Source: Streptomyces indicus
GTDB taxonomy: Bacteria > Actinomycetota > Actinomycetes > Streptomycetales > Streptomycetaceae
Assembly (NCBI RefSeq): GCF_900100315.1
Contig: NZ_FNFF01000001.1
Coordinates: 186,001-250,000 of the forward strand
DNA: 64,000 nt
Direction: 5' to 3'
The notes under the pieces were generated by a model, which saw only the letters and a program-made list of their open reading frames with translations, searched no databases and was not told the origin of the DNA. Made by a program: the position numbers and the translations under genes. Shown one piece after another: positions 9,994 through 18,938 of this stretch. Numbering within the stretch: position 1 is the stretch's first letter; each line of letters begins with the position of its first letter.

Positions 9994-10520
9994 CCGCGCG
10001 TACGGACGGCGGATCGCCCGCCGTCGGGCTGATCTGGGCGCAGAGCCTCGACGGTGTGATCGGCGCGGACAACACGATCCCGTGGCGGCTGCCGGAGGAC
10101 TTGGCGCACTTCAAGGCCACCACGCTCGGACACCCGGTGGTCATGGGGCGCAGGACCTGGGACTCACTGCCCGCGCGCTTCAAGCCCTTGCCCGGACGGC
10201 GCAACATCGTCGTGACGCGGGATCCTCACTGGGCGGCCGAGGGCGCGGACCGCGCCGGCTCGGTCGCGGAGGCGCTGGAGCTCGCGGCCAAGCCGTACGG
10301 CGACAGCGAGCCGGAGTCGGTCTGGGTGATGGGCGGCGGGGAGATCTACCGCGCCTGTCTGGAGCGCGCGTCGATGCTCTCGGTGACCGAGGTCGACGTG
10401 GCGGTGGCCGGCGACACCTACGCCCCGGCGCTCGACGCCACATGGCAGGTCGCCGAGGACCACGGCTGGCAGGTGGCCGCCTCGGGGCTGCGCTACCGGA
10501 TCCGCACGTACACGCGCTGA
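9990..10520 (+). CDS. folA: Dihydrofolate reductase
   Basis: 176 residues, reducing dihydrofolate to tetrahydrofolate with NADPH. Visible family signatures are [21 protein letters not shown] (substrate-side loop, with the Trp-Arg-Leu-Pro-Glu-Asp segment), [14 protein letters not shown] and [10 protein letters not shown]. The start is the GTG of the overlapping GTGTGA at the thyA stop. A strong hairpin follows the gene. Confidence 0.97.
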
Positions 10521-10531
10521 AGCACACGGAA

Positions 10532-10576
10532 GACTCCCGGACGGCGGGGCCGACCTCGCCCCGCCGTCCGGGAGTC
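10532..10576. terminator. Bidirectional terminator, 19-bp perfect stem
   Basis: 10532-10550 pair with 10558-10576 around a 7-nt loop, between the convergent folA and GH3 genes. Confidence 0.8.
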
Positions 10577-10587
10577 CTGCTCCGACC

Positions 10588-13530
10588 TCAGCGCAAGGAG
10601 AAGGTCGCCAGCCGCACGCCTTCGGTGAACACGAGGCACACGTCCTGGCGTCGGGCGGCGCCCGAGAGCGTGGCTGTGACCTCCTGGTACGTGTAGCGGG
10701 AGCCGGTGCTCGCCACCGTCGCCCGGCCCGCGAGGCGCCCGTCCGGCGCGCCCAGGCGCACCTCCACCGCTCCGTCGCCCGCGCTCTCCTTCGCCACCCG
10801 CGCCGTCAGCCGGCGCGCGCCCGAGCGCAGATCGGCGTCCGCGAACAGGAGCCAGGCGCGGGCGGATTCGGCGCCGACCGCGGTGCCGCGCGGCTTGGTC
10901 TCGTCCACGAGCCGTACGCCTTCGTAGTCGTCGAAGTTCTCCGCGCGCGTGGTGCGCGACAGATCACGCGGCGGGACCGTCTCGCCCTCGATGTCCAGGG
11001 TGGTGCGGCCGCGGATGTCGCCGGCGGAGGAGCCGACCATGATCTCGTACGTGCTGCGCTCCACGACCCAGCGGGAGCGGGTCACGTCCCAGTGCGCGAG
11101 GGCGTCGCGGGACAGCGGCAGCGTCACCGTGCGCGTCTGCCCGGGCTTCAGGGTGAGCTTGCGGAACGCCTGGAGCTTCTTCAGGGGCTGCTTGACGCGC
11201 GAGCTGCGCTGGCGGGTGTAGAGCTGGACGACCTCGGTTCCGGTGCGGCGCCCGGTGTTCGTGACCGCGACCTCGATGCCGCCGCGGACCGCCTTCGGCC
11301 GGCCGTAGCGGAAGGTGGTGTACGACAGGCCGTGCCCGAAGGGGTACAGGACCTCGCCCTTAAAGTACTGGTAGGTGCGCTCGTACTTGATGTTGTCGTA
11401 TTCGAGGATCGAGGGCAGGTCGTCCTCGGTCCGGTACCAGGTCTGGGTGAGGCGGCCGGAGGGGTCGGCGTCGCCGAAGAGGATGTCGGCGAGCGCGGTG
11501 CCGGTCTCCTGGCCCGCGTGCGTGGTCCAGACAAGGGCCGGTACGTGCTCCTGTTCCCAGGTGAGCGTGGTGGGGTAGCTGTTCTCGACCACGACCACGG
11601 TGTCCGGGTTGGCCGCCAGGACTGCCTTGATCAGGGCCGACTGGGTCTCGGCCAGGCCCATGTCCTCGCGGTCGTCGGTCTCGCGGGAGTTGATGAAGGG
11701 CATGGAGCCCACCACCACGACCACCCGGTCCGCGTCCCGGGCCAGCGCCACCGCCTCCTGCGTGCCGTCGCGGACGACCTCGCGCGTGTAGCGGCTCGCG
11801 CCGGCGGCCGGGCCGAGCACGAGCACGCCGTCCGCGGGGCGGGCGCGCAGGTAGACCTCCTCGCCGAACCAGTTCTCGTAGCCGGAGTAGCGCAGCAGGA
11901 CCGTCCCGTCGCTCTGCTCCTCCAGCTTGAACAGCTGCGAGACGAACCAGCCGTTGGGCTGCTCCTGGTCGTTGAAGAACTGATTGCCCTCGGGCCCGCC
12001 GCCGTCGGCGTCGCGCAGGCCGACGACCTTGCCGTTGGCGGCCGAGCGGAGTGTGACCACGCCCTGGCCCCAGCCGAAGAGGTCGAAGTGGGCTGTCTCG
12101 CCGGGTTCTCCGGTGGTCTCCTTGAGCGCCGCCCCGGCCGCACCCGTGCCCGCCGTCACGTACGCGCCGGTGGCGGCGTTCTTCAGCGCGATCCGGTCCA
12201 CGCCCTCGCTCGACGTGACGGTCGCGCCCGCGCCAAGCCGCTTCCTGATGCCAGCCAACGGCGTGACCTTGTACGGGAGTTCACCGGAGTACCAGTCCGC
12301 GTACAGGGTGTCCGCGAGCGGGCCCAGGACCGCCACCTTGCGCAGCCCGCGGGCCTCCAGAGGCAGTGCGCCGCCCTCGTTCTTCAGGAGCACGACCGCC
12401 TCGGTGGCGGCGCGGCGGGCCAGCCGCCGGTGCTCGGGGCTGTCGATCACCGACTTGCCGATGTGTCCGTACGGGCCGCCGCCCTCGTCGAACTCGCCGA
12501 GCCGGAACCGGATGTCGAGGATGTGCCGTACCGCGGTGTCGATGTCCGACTCCGCCAACAGGCCTTCCTTCAGGGCGGTGTTGACGGCGGCGACGGTGTT
12601 CGCCGGGTTCGCGTCGTCCGTGGTGAAGCTGTCGAGACCGGCCTTGAGGATGGCGGCGTCGGCCTCGGCCAGGGTGTCGAAGTACTTCTGCGAGCCGGTG
12701 GCGGGGAGGTTGTTGGGCGCCCAGGCGTCGGTGACGTTCATCAGCGCGCGGTCGGTCCAGGTGCGCACCGAGCCGTTCAGGTCGGTGACCGTGCACGGGC
12801 GGCCGTTGACCAGGTTGTACGCGGTCATCACGCCGCAGGCCGCGTCCGCCGAGATGGCGGCCTTGTACGCCGGCTCCTCGTACTCCCTGTAGATGCGGGG
12901 CCTGATGTCCGAGGAGGTCTGGTCGCGCCGGATCTCGTTGTTGTTCGCGAGGAAGTGCTTGACCAGCGGGGCCGTCTTGAGGTGGTCGGGGTCGCCGCCG
13001 CTCAGCCCCTTCGCGTAGGCGGTCGAGATGACGCCGGTCAGGTAGGGGTCCTCGGAATAGCCCTCCTCGTTGCGGCCCCAGCGCGGGTCGCGCAGCAGCT
13101 GCACCGTGGGCGACCAGACGTTGAGACCCCAGCCCGGCGGCCGCTCGTGCTGGAGGCCGCGCACCTCGTCGCCCACGGCGGAGCCGACCTGCTCGATGAG
13201 CTCCGGGTTCCAGGTGGAGCCGAGGCCGACGGCCTGCGGGAAGACGGTGGCGGGGCCGAGCCAGGCGAGACCGTGCAGGGCTTCGGTGCCGGTGCGGAAG
13301 GCCTTCATGCCGAGCCGCGGGATCGCCGGCTGCCACTGGTGGAGCAGGGAGATCTTCTCGTCGAGGGTGAGCTGGCCGAGCAGCTCCTCCACGCGGCCGG
13401 CGAGCGCGCGGGCCGCGGGAGAGGCGGCCGTGGCGCTCGAAGCCGGGGCTCCGGCGGCCGCGGCGGGCCGGGCCGCGGCGCCCGCCAGGGCGACGGCGAA
13501 GGGGACGGTCAGAACGGTTCTGCGTCTCAC
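10588..13530 (-). CDS. Exported GH3 glycosidase with inserted domain and CBM6-like tail
   Basis: 980 residues. The N-terminus RRRTVLTVPF plus hydrophobic and Ala-rich region is a likely Tat signal. The GH3 catalytic TIM barrel spans about 45-350; Asp268 in NVTDAWAP is the predicted nucleophile, in a context like beta-xylosidases. The C-terminal GH3 sandwich begins near 380 but is interrupted from about 450 to 590 by an insertion of beta-trefoil/fascin-like character (ATGAYVTAGTG, NGKVVGLRDADG). A fibronectin-III-like domain and a CBM6-like domain (YEGVRLV, YTYQEV) complete it. It probably releases beta-linked sugars from oligosaccharides outside the cell for the linked ABC importer. GTG start with AAGGAGT upstream. 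Xylosidase versus glucosidase is not resolved. Confidence 0.85.
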   Translation of the reverse strand: MRRRTVLTVPFAVALAGAAARPAAAAGAPASSATAASPAARALAGRVEELLGQLTLDEKISLLHQWQPAIPRLGMKAFRTGTEALHGLAWLGPATVFPQAVGLGSTWNPELIEQVGSAVGDEVRGLQHERPPGWGLNVWSPTVQLLRDPRWGRNEEGYSEDPYLTGVISTAYAKGLSGGDPDHLKTAPLVKHFLANNNEIRRDQTSSDIRPRIYREYEEPAYKAAISADAACGVMTAYNLVNGRPCTVTDLNGSVRTWTDRALMNVTDAWAPNNLPATGSQKYFDTLAEADAAILKAGLDSFTTDDANPANTVAAVNTALKEGLLAESDIDTAVRHILDIRFRLGEFDEGGGPYGHIGKSVIDSPEHRRLARRAATEAVVLLKNEGGALPLEARGLRKVAVLGPLADTLYADWYSGELPYKVTPLAGIRKRLGAGATVTSSEGVDRIALKNAATGAYVTAGTGAAGAALKETTGEPGETAHFDLFGWGQGVVTLRSAANGKVVGLRDADGGGPEGNQFFNDQEQPNGWFVSQLFKLEEQSDGTVLLRYSGYENWFGEEVYLRARPADGVLVLGPAAGASRYTREVVRDGTQEAVALARDADRVVVVVGSMPFINSRETDDREDMGLAETQSALIKAVLAANPDTVVVVENSYPTTLTWEQEHVPALVWTTHAGQETGTALADILFGDADPSGRLTQTWYRTEDDLPSILEYDNIKYERTYQYFKGEVLYPFGHGLSYTTFRYGRPKAVRGGIEVAVTNTGRRTGTEVVQLYTRQRSSRVKQPLKKLQAFRKLTLKPGQTRTVTLPLSRDALAHWDVTRSRWVVERSTYEIMVGSSAGDIRGRTTLDIEGETVPPRDLSRTTRAENFDDYEGVRLVDETKPRGTAVGAESARAWLLFADADLRSGARRLTARVAKESAGDGAVEVRLGAPDGRLAGRATVASTGSRYTYQEVTATLSGAARRQDVCLVFTEGVRLATFSLR

Positions 13531-13566
13531 GTACGTGACTCCTTCCGATCGTGCCGGACCGCTTCG

Positions 13567-13582
13567 GTCGAAGCGGTTCGAC
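13567..13582 (-). promoter_or_regulatory. Probable LacI-family operator at GH3 gene
   Basis: Palindrome GTCGAA-N4-TTCGAC, 37 nt upstream of the GH3 start. The same arms occur at 20285-20298 and 20306-20323 before the ABC operon. It overlaps a second palindrome, ACCGCTTCG-GT-CGAAGCGGT (13558-13577). Confidence 0.65.
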
Positions 13583-13656
13583 GGCAGGGGTGGGTCAGGA
13601 CATGGAGCGGGTGGTGCTGCACAAGGTGGTGCGGTGCAGTTGTACGACGGCCGGGC

Positions 13657-13811
13657 GCTCAGCCGTGCGGGCGGCCGGGCGCTCAGCCGTGCGGGCGGCC
13701 GGGTCGCTCAGCCGTCCGCACGGACGGACGCTCAGCCGTCCGCACGGACGGACGCTCAGCCGTCCGCACGGACGGACGCTCAGCCGTCCGCACGGACGGA
13801 CGCTCAGCCGT
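13657..13811. repeat. Tandem 24-bp repeat starting at the lacI stop codon
   Basis: Seven copies of a unit starting GCTCAGCCGT begin at 13657, 13681, 13706, 13730, 13754, 13778 and 13802. The last four full units are essentially identical. Each contains CCGTCC-GCAC-GGACGG, able to form a small hairpin. The unit at 13802 contains the stop codon of the lacI gene (minus strand). Confidence 0.9.
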
Positions 13812-14817
13812 GCAGGCCCCGCGGCGCGGTGGTCGCCCGGCGCGTCAGCCGGGGCGGCAGCAACGTGGCTTCCGGTACGGGGAGTCGGTCCAGCTTGCGC
13901 ATCAGGAGCTCCACCGCCTCCGCGCCGATCTCCGCGGTGGGCACCGCCACGGACGTGACGGGGAGCGGCGCCTGCTCGGCCTGCTCGTCGGGGCAGATGG
14001 CCACCAGGGACAGGTCCTCGGGCACGCGCAGCCCCAGCTCCTGGAAGGCCTCGATCAGCGGCTGCACCAACGGTTCGTTGTGCACGACGAGACCGGTCAG
14101 CTCAGGGTGTTCGGTGAGCAGCCGCTGCGCCATCTCCCGGGCCGCCGCCTGGGTCGCGCCGCACGGGTGGACCATCGAGACGAGCCCGCGCTCGTCCGCA
14201 GCGGCGGTGAATCCGTGGGCGACGCGCTGCGCGAAGCCGGTCTCGCGCAGATAGACCTCGGGCGGCGAGCCGACCAGGGCCACGCACCGGTGGCCGAGTT
14301 CGGCCAGATGCGTCACACAGGCCGCGCCCGCCGCTTCGAAGTCCAGGTCGATGCAGGTGAGTCCGGCCGGTTCGGCGGGGAAGCCGATGAGCACGGACGG
14401 CCGGTCGAGCACGCGCAGCAACGGCAGTCTGGCGTCGTGCAGTTGGACGTCCATCACGATCAGCGCGTCGACCAGCGCGGTGTCCGCGACGCGCCGCAGC
14501 CCCTCCTCCCCCTCCTCCTGCGTGAGCAGCAGCACGTCGTGGTCGTGCCGCCGTGCCGCGGTCACCACCGACACGGCGAACTGCATGACGACCGGCACAT
14601 GCATGCCGACGCGGAACGGCACCACGAGTGCCAGCACGTTGGACCTGCTGCTGGCCAGGGCGCGGGCGCCCGCGTGCGGCCGGTAGCCGAGTGCGTGGAT
14701 GCTGGCCTCGATGCGCAGCCGGGTCTCCTCCGAGATCGGCCGCTTGCCGCTGAGGGCGTACGAGACCGTGCTCGGCGACACCCCGGCATGCCGTGCCACA
14801 TCGGTGATCTTGACCAT
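13804..14817 (-). CDS. LacI-family repressor of the xyloside locus
   Basis: 337 residues. The N-terminal helix-turn-helix and hinge (TDVARHAGVSPSTVSYALSG, ALGYRPHAGARALASSRSN) are followed by a periplasmic-binding-protein-like sugar-sensing domain. The ATG has GAGGGGGAG upstream and sits 49 nt after the alpha-xylosidase stop, so it is probably cotranscribed with that operon while GH3 downstream has its own promoter. Inference: it binds the TCGAA-N4-TTCGA palindromes at the ABC and GH3 promoters and is released by a xylo-sugar. Its 3' end runs into a 24-bp tandem repeat. Confidence 0.9.
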   Translation of the reverse strand: MVKITDVARHAGVSPSTVSYALSGKRPISEETRLRIEASIHALGYRPHAGARALASSRSNVLALVVPFRVGMHVPVVMQFAVSVVTAARRHDHDVLLLTQEEGEEGLRRVADTALVDALIVMDVQLHDARLPLLRVLDRPSVLIGFPAEPAGLTCIDLDFEAAGAACVTHLAELGHRCVALVGSPPEVYLRETGFAQRVAHGFTAAADERGLVSMVHPCGATQAAAREMAQRLLTEHPELTGLVVHNEPLVQPLIEAFQELGLRVPEDLSLVAICPDEQAEQAPLPVTSVAVPTAEIGAEAVELLMRKLDRLPVPEATLLPPRLTRRATTAPRGLHG

Positions 14818-14866
14818 CAACTCCCCCTCGGCGACCGGCCGTTCCGGTGCTGGTGTCCGACGTCGT

Positions 14867-17128
14867 TCAGCTGAGCTCCGCCACGAGCACCGCGGTGCCG
14901 GCCTCGGCCCGGACCACGGGTCCGCCCGCCACCCGCAGCGCCCACGGGCGGCTCGCGTCGCTCGCCGACGCCCGTACCGTGGCACCTTCGCAGACCACCG
15001 TGAAGTCCACGCCGCCGACGGCGAGTTGTACCCGTTCGCCGCCGCGCAGTCCGTACGCGTGCAGGGTGACCCCATCCGCGTAGTCGTAGTCCGGGCGGTC
15101 CTCGACGGCGCCGACCGGCAGCACAGCGCCGGGGCGCACCAGGACGGGCACGCTGTCGAATCCGTGACGCTCCGTCACCCAGCGCGGGCCCTGCACCTGT
15201 TCACCGGTGAGCAGATGAGTCCAGGTCCCTTCGGGCACGTAGTACGAGACGTCTCCCTCGTCCGAGAACACCGGGGCGACGAGGAGGTCGGGGCCGAGCA
15301 TGTACTGGCGTTCCAGGTGGGTGCACGCCGGGTCCTCGGGGAATTCGAGGGCCATCGCCCGCATCATCGGGACCCCCTCGGTGTGCGCCTGCCGCGAGAC
15401 GGCGTCCAGGTACGGCATGAGGCGCAGCTTGAGGCGGGTGAAGGTGCGCAGGACGTCCACGGCCTCCTCGTCGAAGAGCCAGGGCACCCGGTAGGAGGAC
15501 GAGCCGTGGAGCCGCGAGTGCGAGGACAGCAGACCGAAGGCGATCCAGCGCTTGAAGAGCGCCGGGGACGGGGTGCCTTCGAAGCCGCCGATGTCATGGC
15601 TCCAGTAGCCGAAGCCCGACATGCCGAGTGAGAGTCCGCCGCGCAGCGACTCGGCCATCGCCTCGTACGTGGACTCGCAGTCCCCGCCCCAGTGCACCGG
15701 GAACTGCTGGCTGCCGGTGGTCGCCGAGCGCGCGAAGACCACGGCCTCGCCCTCGCCGCGGTGCTTGGTCAGGACGTCGAAGACGGTCTGGTTGTAGAGG
15801 TACGTGTAGTAGTTGTGCATCCGCTCGGGGTCGGAGCCGTCGAAGTACGCCACGTCCGTGGGGACCCGCTCGCCGAAGTCGGTCTTGAAGCAGTCCACGC
15901 CCATGTCGAGCAGCGCCTCCAGCTTGGCCGCGTACCAGGCCCTGGCCTGCGGGTTGCTGAAGTCGACGAGCGCCATGCCCGGCTGCCACAGGTCCCACTG
16001 CCAGACACTGCCGTCCGGCTTCCTGAGCAGATAGCCGCCTTCGCGCCCTTCGGCGAACAGCGGGGAGCGCTGTGCGATGTACGGGTTGATCCAGACGCAG
16101 ATGCGCAGCCCCTTCTCCTTGAGGCGGGCGAGCATTCCGGCCGGGTCGGGGAAGACGCGCGGGTCCCACTGGAAGTCGCACCAGTTGAACTCGCGCATCC
16201 AGAAGCAGTCGAAGTGGAAGACGGACAGCGGCAGTTCGCGCTCGGCCATGCCGTCGATGAAGGAGGTGACGGTCTCCTCGTCGTAGGAGGTGGTGAACGA
16301 GGTGGACAGCCACAGCCCGAACGACCAGGCGGGTGGCAGTGCGGGCCGGCCGGTGAGCGCGGTGTACTTGCGCAGGATCTCCTTCGGGGTCGGTCCGTGG
16401 ATGACGTAGTACGTGAGCTCCTGGTCCTCGACGCTGAACTGCACGCGCGAGACCGCCTCGGAGCCGACCTCCAGGGAGACCCGGCCGGGGTGGTCGACGA
16501 ACACGCCGTAGCCGGCGTCGGTGAGGTAGAACGGCACGTTCTTGTACGCCTGTTCGGTGGCCGTGCCGCCGTCGGCGTTCCAGATGTCGACCACCTGGCC
16601 GTTCTTGACCAGCGGTCCGAACCGCTCCCCCAGGCCGTAGACATGCGTGCCGACACCGAGGCTCAGCTGTTCGCGCAGATAGTGCTCTCCGCTGTCGGTC
16701 TGCATGATGCCCATGGCCTTCGGGCCGGAGGAGGTCAGCGGGCGCAGGCCGTCCGCGGTGAGGAAGTCCAGCTGCCAGGGACCGCTGCGGGGCACCCGCA
16801 GGGCGAGGCTGCCGGACATCAGCAGGGCGTGGTCGTCGTCGTACGAGATCCGTGCGTGGGTGTCGCCGTCGGCGAGGGCGAAGTGCGGGCCGCGGTCGAC
16901 CTCCCCGTCGAAGTGCTTGAGCGTCACGCCGATCACGTCGGGCAGCGGGGAGTGGCACGAGACGGTCATGACCGGGCCCTTCAGGAGGTCGCCACGGTGC
17001 CGGATGGGCTGGGTGGGGGCATGGATCTCGAGAGTGCCGGCATCGGTGCCGGTCACGTCGAGCACTTCGACCGGGTACGCGGCGTTGACGCCGCCGCGCA
17101 GCAGCCAGTAGCCGTCGGTGAACTTCAT
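14867..17128 (-). CDS. GH31 alpha-xylosidase (YicI type)
   Basis: 753 residues, close to E. coli YicI in length and layout. The N-terminal beta-sandwich is followed by the GH31 barrel with the nucleophile Asp417 in CFKTDFGERVP and the acid/base Asp483 in HWGGDCESTYEAM. The extended motif KTDFGE, rather than the WxDMNE of alpha-glucosidases, is typical of alpha-xylosidases. It would split alpha-1,6-xylosyl units from xyloglucan oligosaccharides such as isoprimeverose in the cytoplasm (no signal peptide). It lies 17 nt after the second permease gene and is the last enzyme of the import operon. Confidence 0.92.
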   Translation of the reverse strand: MKFTDGYWLLRGGVNAAYPVEVLDVTGTDAGTLEIHAPTQPIRHRGDLLKGPVMTVSCHSPLPDVIGVTLKHFDGEVDRGPHFALADGDTHARISYDDDHALLMSGSLALRVPRSGPWQLDFLTADGLRPLTSSGPKAMGIMQTDSGEHYLREQLSLGVGTHVYGLGERFGPLVKNGQVVDIWNADGGTATEQAYKNVPFYLTDAGYGVFVDHPGRVSLEVGSEAVSRVQFSVEDQELTYYVIHGPTPKEILRKYTALTGRPALPPAWSFGLWLSTSFTTSYDEETVTSFIDGMAERELPLSVFHFDCFWMREFNWCDFQWDPRVFPDPAGMLARLKEKGLRICVWINPYIAQRSPLFAEGREGGYLLRKPDGSVWQWDLWQPGMALVDFSNPQARAWYAAKLEALLDMGVDCFKTDFGERVPTDVAYFDGSDPERMHNYYTYLYNQTVFDVLTKHRGEGEAVVFARSATTGSQQFPVHWGGDCESTYEAMAESLRGGLSLGMSGFGYWSHDIGGFEGTPSPALFKRWIAFGLLSSHSRLHGSSSYRVPWLFDEEAVDVLRTFTRLKLRLMPYLDAVSRQAHTEGVPMMRAMALEFPEDPACTHLERQYMLGPDLLVAPVFSDEGDVSYYVPEGTWTHLLTGEQVQGPRWVTERHGFDSVPVLVRPGAVLPVGAVEDRPDYDYADGVTLHAYGLRGGERVQLAVGGVDFTVVCEGATVRASASDASRPWALRVAGGPVVRAEAGTAVLVAELS

Positions 17129-17145
17129 GCGGCTGCCTTTCAGGG

Positions 17146-17967
17146 CTATTTGACGGCGCCCACGGCGATGCCGCGGGTCAGCGTCCGCTGGAAGACGAGG
17201 AAGAAGGCGAGAGCGGGCAGCACGCCGAGGAGGGCGGCGGCGTTGGTCATCGTGGCGTCCATGTCGCGCTGGCCCTGGAGGACCCCGAGGGCGACGGACA
17301 CGGTCTGGACGTCGTCGGAGACGAGCATCACGAGCGGGAGCAGGAACTCGTTCCAGGTCCAGATGAAGAACAGCACCATCAGGACGCCGATCGTGGGCCT
17401 GCTGACCGGCACGACCACCCGCCACAGGACCTGCCACTTGGTGGCACCGTCGATCCGGGCCGCCTCGATGACCTCCCGTGGGAAGCCGGAGAGCACCGAG
17501 GCCAGCAGATAGGTGCCGAAGGCCGACTGGATCACCGTGAAGACGATGATCACGCTGAGCCTGGTGTCGTAGAGACCGGCCTCCTTGGAGAGGTAGTAGA
17601 CCGGGTAGACCAGGGCCTCCTGCGGCAGCATGTTGGCCAGCACGAAGAAGGCGAGCACCCAGGGCCGCCCCTTGATCCGGCCGATGCCGATGGCGTACGC
17701 GCTGAACACGGAGAGCACCACGGCGAGCAGCGCCACCGAGCCGGAGATCAGCACGGAGTTCCACAGCTTCTCGCCGAAGTCGACGCGCTCCCAGAACGTG
17801 GTGATCCCGTCCAGGTGGAGCCCGTCCGGCAGGCTGAGCGGCCCGTCGGAGGAGTACTCGTCGGGCGACTTCACCGCGTTCATGAGCACCACCGCGAACG
17901 GCAGCACCATGAAGAGCGCGCCGAGTACGAGCGCGGCGAGCACGGGGTACTTCTTGACGGCGGTCAT
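17146..17967 (-). CDS. Sugar ABC transporter permease (MalG type)
   Basis: 273-residue inner-membrane protein with six hydrophobic helices and the EAA loop EVIEAARIDGATKWQVLWRV. Its ATG overlaps the stop of the first permease by one base (TGATG). No ATPase gene is nearby, as usual in Streptomyces, where the shared MsiK ATPase energises many sugar importers. Cargo is probably xylosylated oligosaccharide, inferred from the adjacent alpha-xylosidase. Confidence 0.93.
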   Translation of the reverse strand: MTAVKKYPVLAALVLGALFMVLPFAVVLMNAVKSPDEYSSDGPLSLPDGLHLDGITTFWERVDFGEKLWNSVLISGSVALLAVVLSVFSAYAIGIGRIKGRPWVLAFFVLANMLPQEALVYPVYYLSKEAGLYDTRLSVIIVFTVIQSAFGTYLLASVLSGFPREVIEAARIDGATKWQVLWRVVVPVSRPTIGVLMVLFFIWTWNEFLLPLVMLVSDDVQTVSVALGVLQGQRDMDATMTNAAALLGVLPALAFFLVFQRTLTRGIAVGAVK

Positions 17968-18938
17968 CAGGTCTCGTCCTCCGCCTTGGTCTGCAGGCGC
18001 AGGGCTACGACGGCCAGCACCATGATCAGGATGGTGAGGACGGTGGAGATCGCTGCTCCGTAGCCCGCCTGGAAGTTCTCGAAGAAGTTCTGGTACGCGA
18101 AGTAGGACGGCACGTTGGTGGATCCGCCGGGTCCGCCGCCGGTCAGCACGTACACCATGCCGAAGACCTTCAGGGCCGCGATGGTGCACCACAGCAGCAC
18201 CACGGCGATCTCCGGGCGCAGTTGGGGCAGTGTGATGTGCCACAGGCGCCGCCACCAGCCGGCGCCGTCCAGCTCGGCCGCCTCGTGCAGGGCCGGGTCG
18301 AGGCGTTGCAGCCCGGACATGAAGATGACCAGCGGGAAGCCGATCTGCACCCAGACCATGACGGCCATGACGCTGTACAGGGCCCAGTCGGGGTCGCCGA
18401 GCCAGTCCTGTTGCAGGCCGTCGAGGCCTAGGGCGCCGAGCAGGTCGTTGAGCGAGCCGTTCTCGGGGGCGAGGATCCAGCTCCACACGATGCCGGCGAC
18501 CGCGATGGGCAGCACCTGCGGCAGGTAGAAGCAGGCGCGCAGCACGGAGGCCCAGCGGGCTCCCGCATGCTTGGCCACGACGTCGAACAGGGCCGTGGCG
18601 AGGACGAGTCCGAGGGCGGTGGGCAGCACCGCCATGGCCACGACCATCGCGAGGCTGTGCCGGAAGGACTCCCAGAAGTCCTCGTCGCCGAGCAGCTTCT
18701 CGTAGTTGTCGAGGCCGGTGAACTCGGGGGTGCCGACGCCCGACCACTCCGTGAAGCTGATCCCGGTGTTCATCAGGAACGGCACGACGATCACGACGAG
18801 GAAGGCCAGCGCACCGGGCAGCAGGTACAGGGCGTACGAGCCCTCCGACCGGGGGCGGCCGGCCCGGGCCGGGCGCCGGCGGGGACCGGGAGGGCTCCCG
18901 CCGGCGTCGGTCGCCGTCTTGGTGAGGACGGCCGCCAT
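17967..18938 (-). CDS. Sugar ABC transporter permease (MalF type)
   Basis: 323 residues. A basic, Pro/Arg-rich N-terminal tail precedes six predicted helices; the EAA loop is ALHEAAELDGAGWWRRLWHI. It pairs with the following MalG-type permease. The ATG overlaps the TAA of the binding-protein gene by one base (TAATG), so translation is coupled. Confidence 0.93.
   Translation of the reverse strand: MAAVLTKTATDAGGSPPGPRRRPARAGRPRSEGSYALYLLPGALAFLVVIVVPFLMNTGISFTEWSGVGTPEFTGLDNYEKLLGDEDFWESFRHSLAMVVAMAVLPTALGLVLATALFDVVAKHAGARWASVLRACFYLPQVLPIAVAGIVWSWILAPENGSLNDLLGALGLDGLQQDWLGDPDWALYSVMAVMVWVQIGFPLVIFMSGLQRLDPALHEAAELDGAGWWRRLWHITLPQLRPEIAVVLLWCTIAALKVFGMVYVLTGGGPGGSTNVPSYFAYQNFFENFQAGYGAAISTVLTILIMVLAVVALRLQTKAEDET

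Noticed and set aside
13657..13811. Possible CRISPR-like array
   Set aside because: Units are directly abutting, with no unique spacers and no cas genes; a simple tandem repeat.
11092..14874. Very long open frame antisense to the GH3 and lacI genes
   Set aside because: A shadow frame caused by GC-rich third positions; the sense genes have full catalytic motifs and the antisense product is low-complexity.
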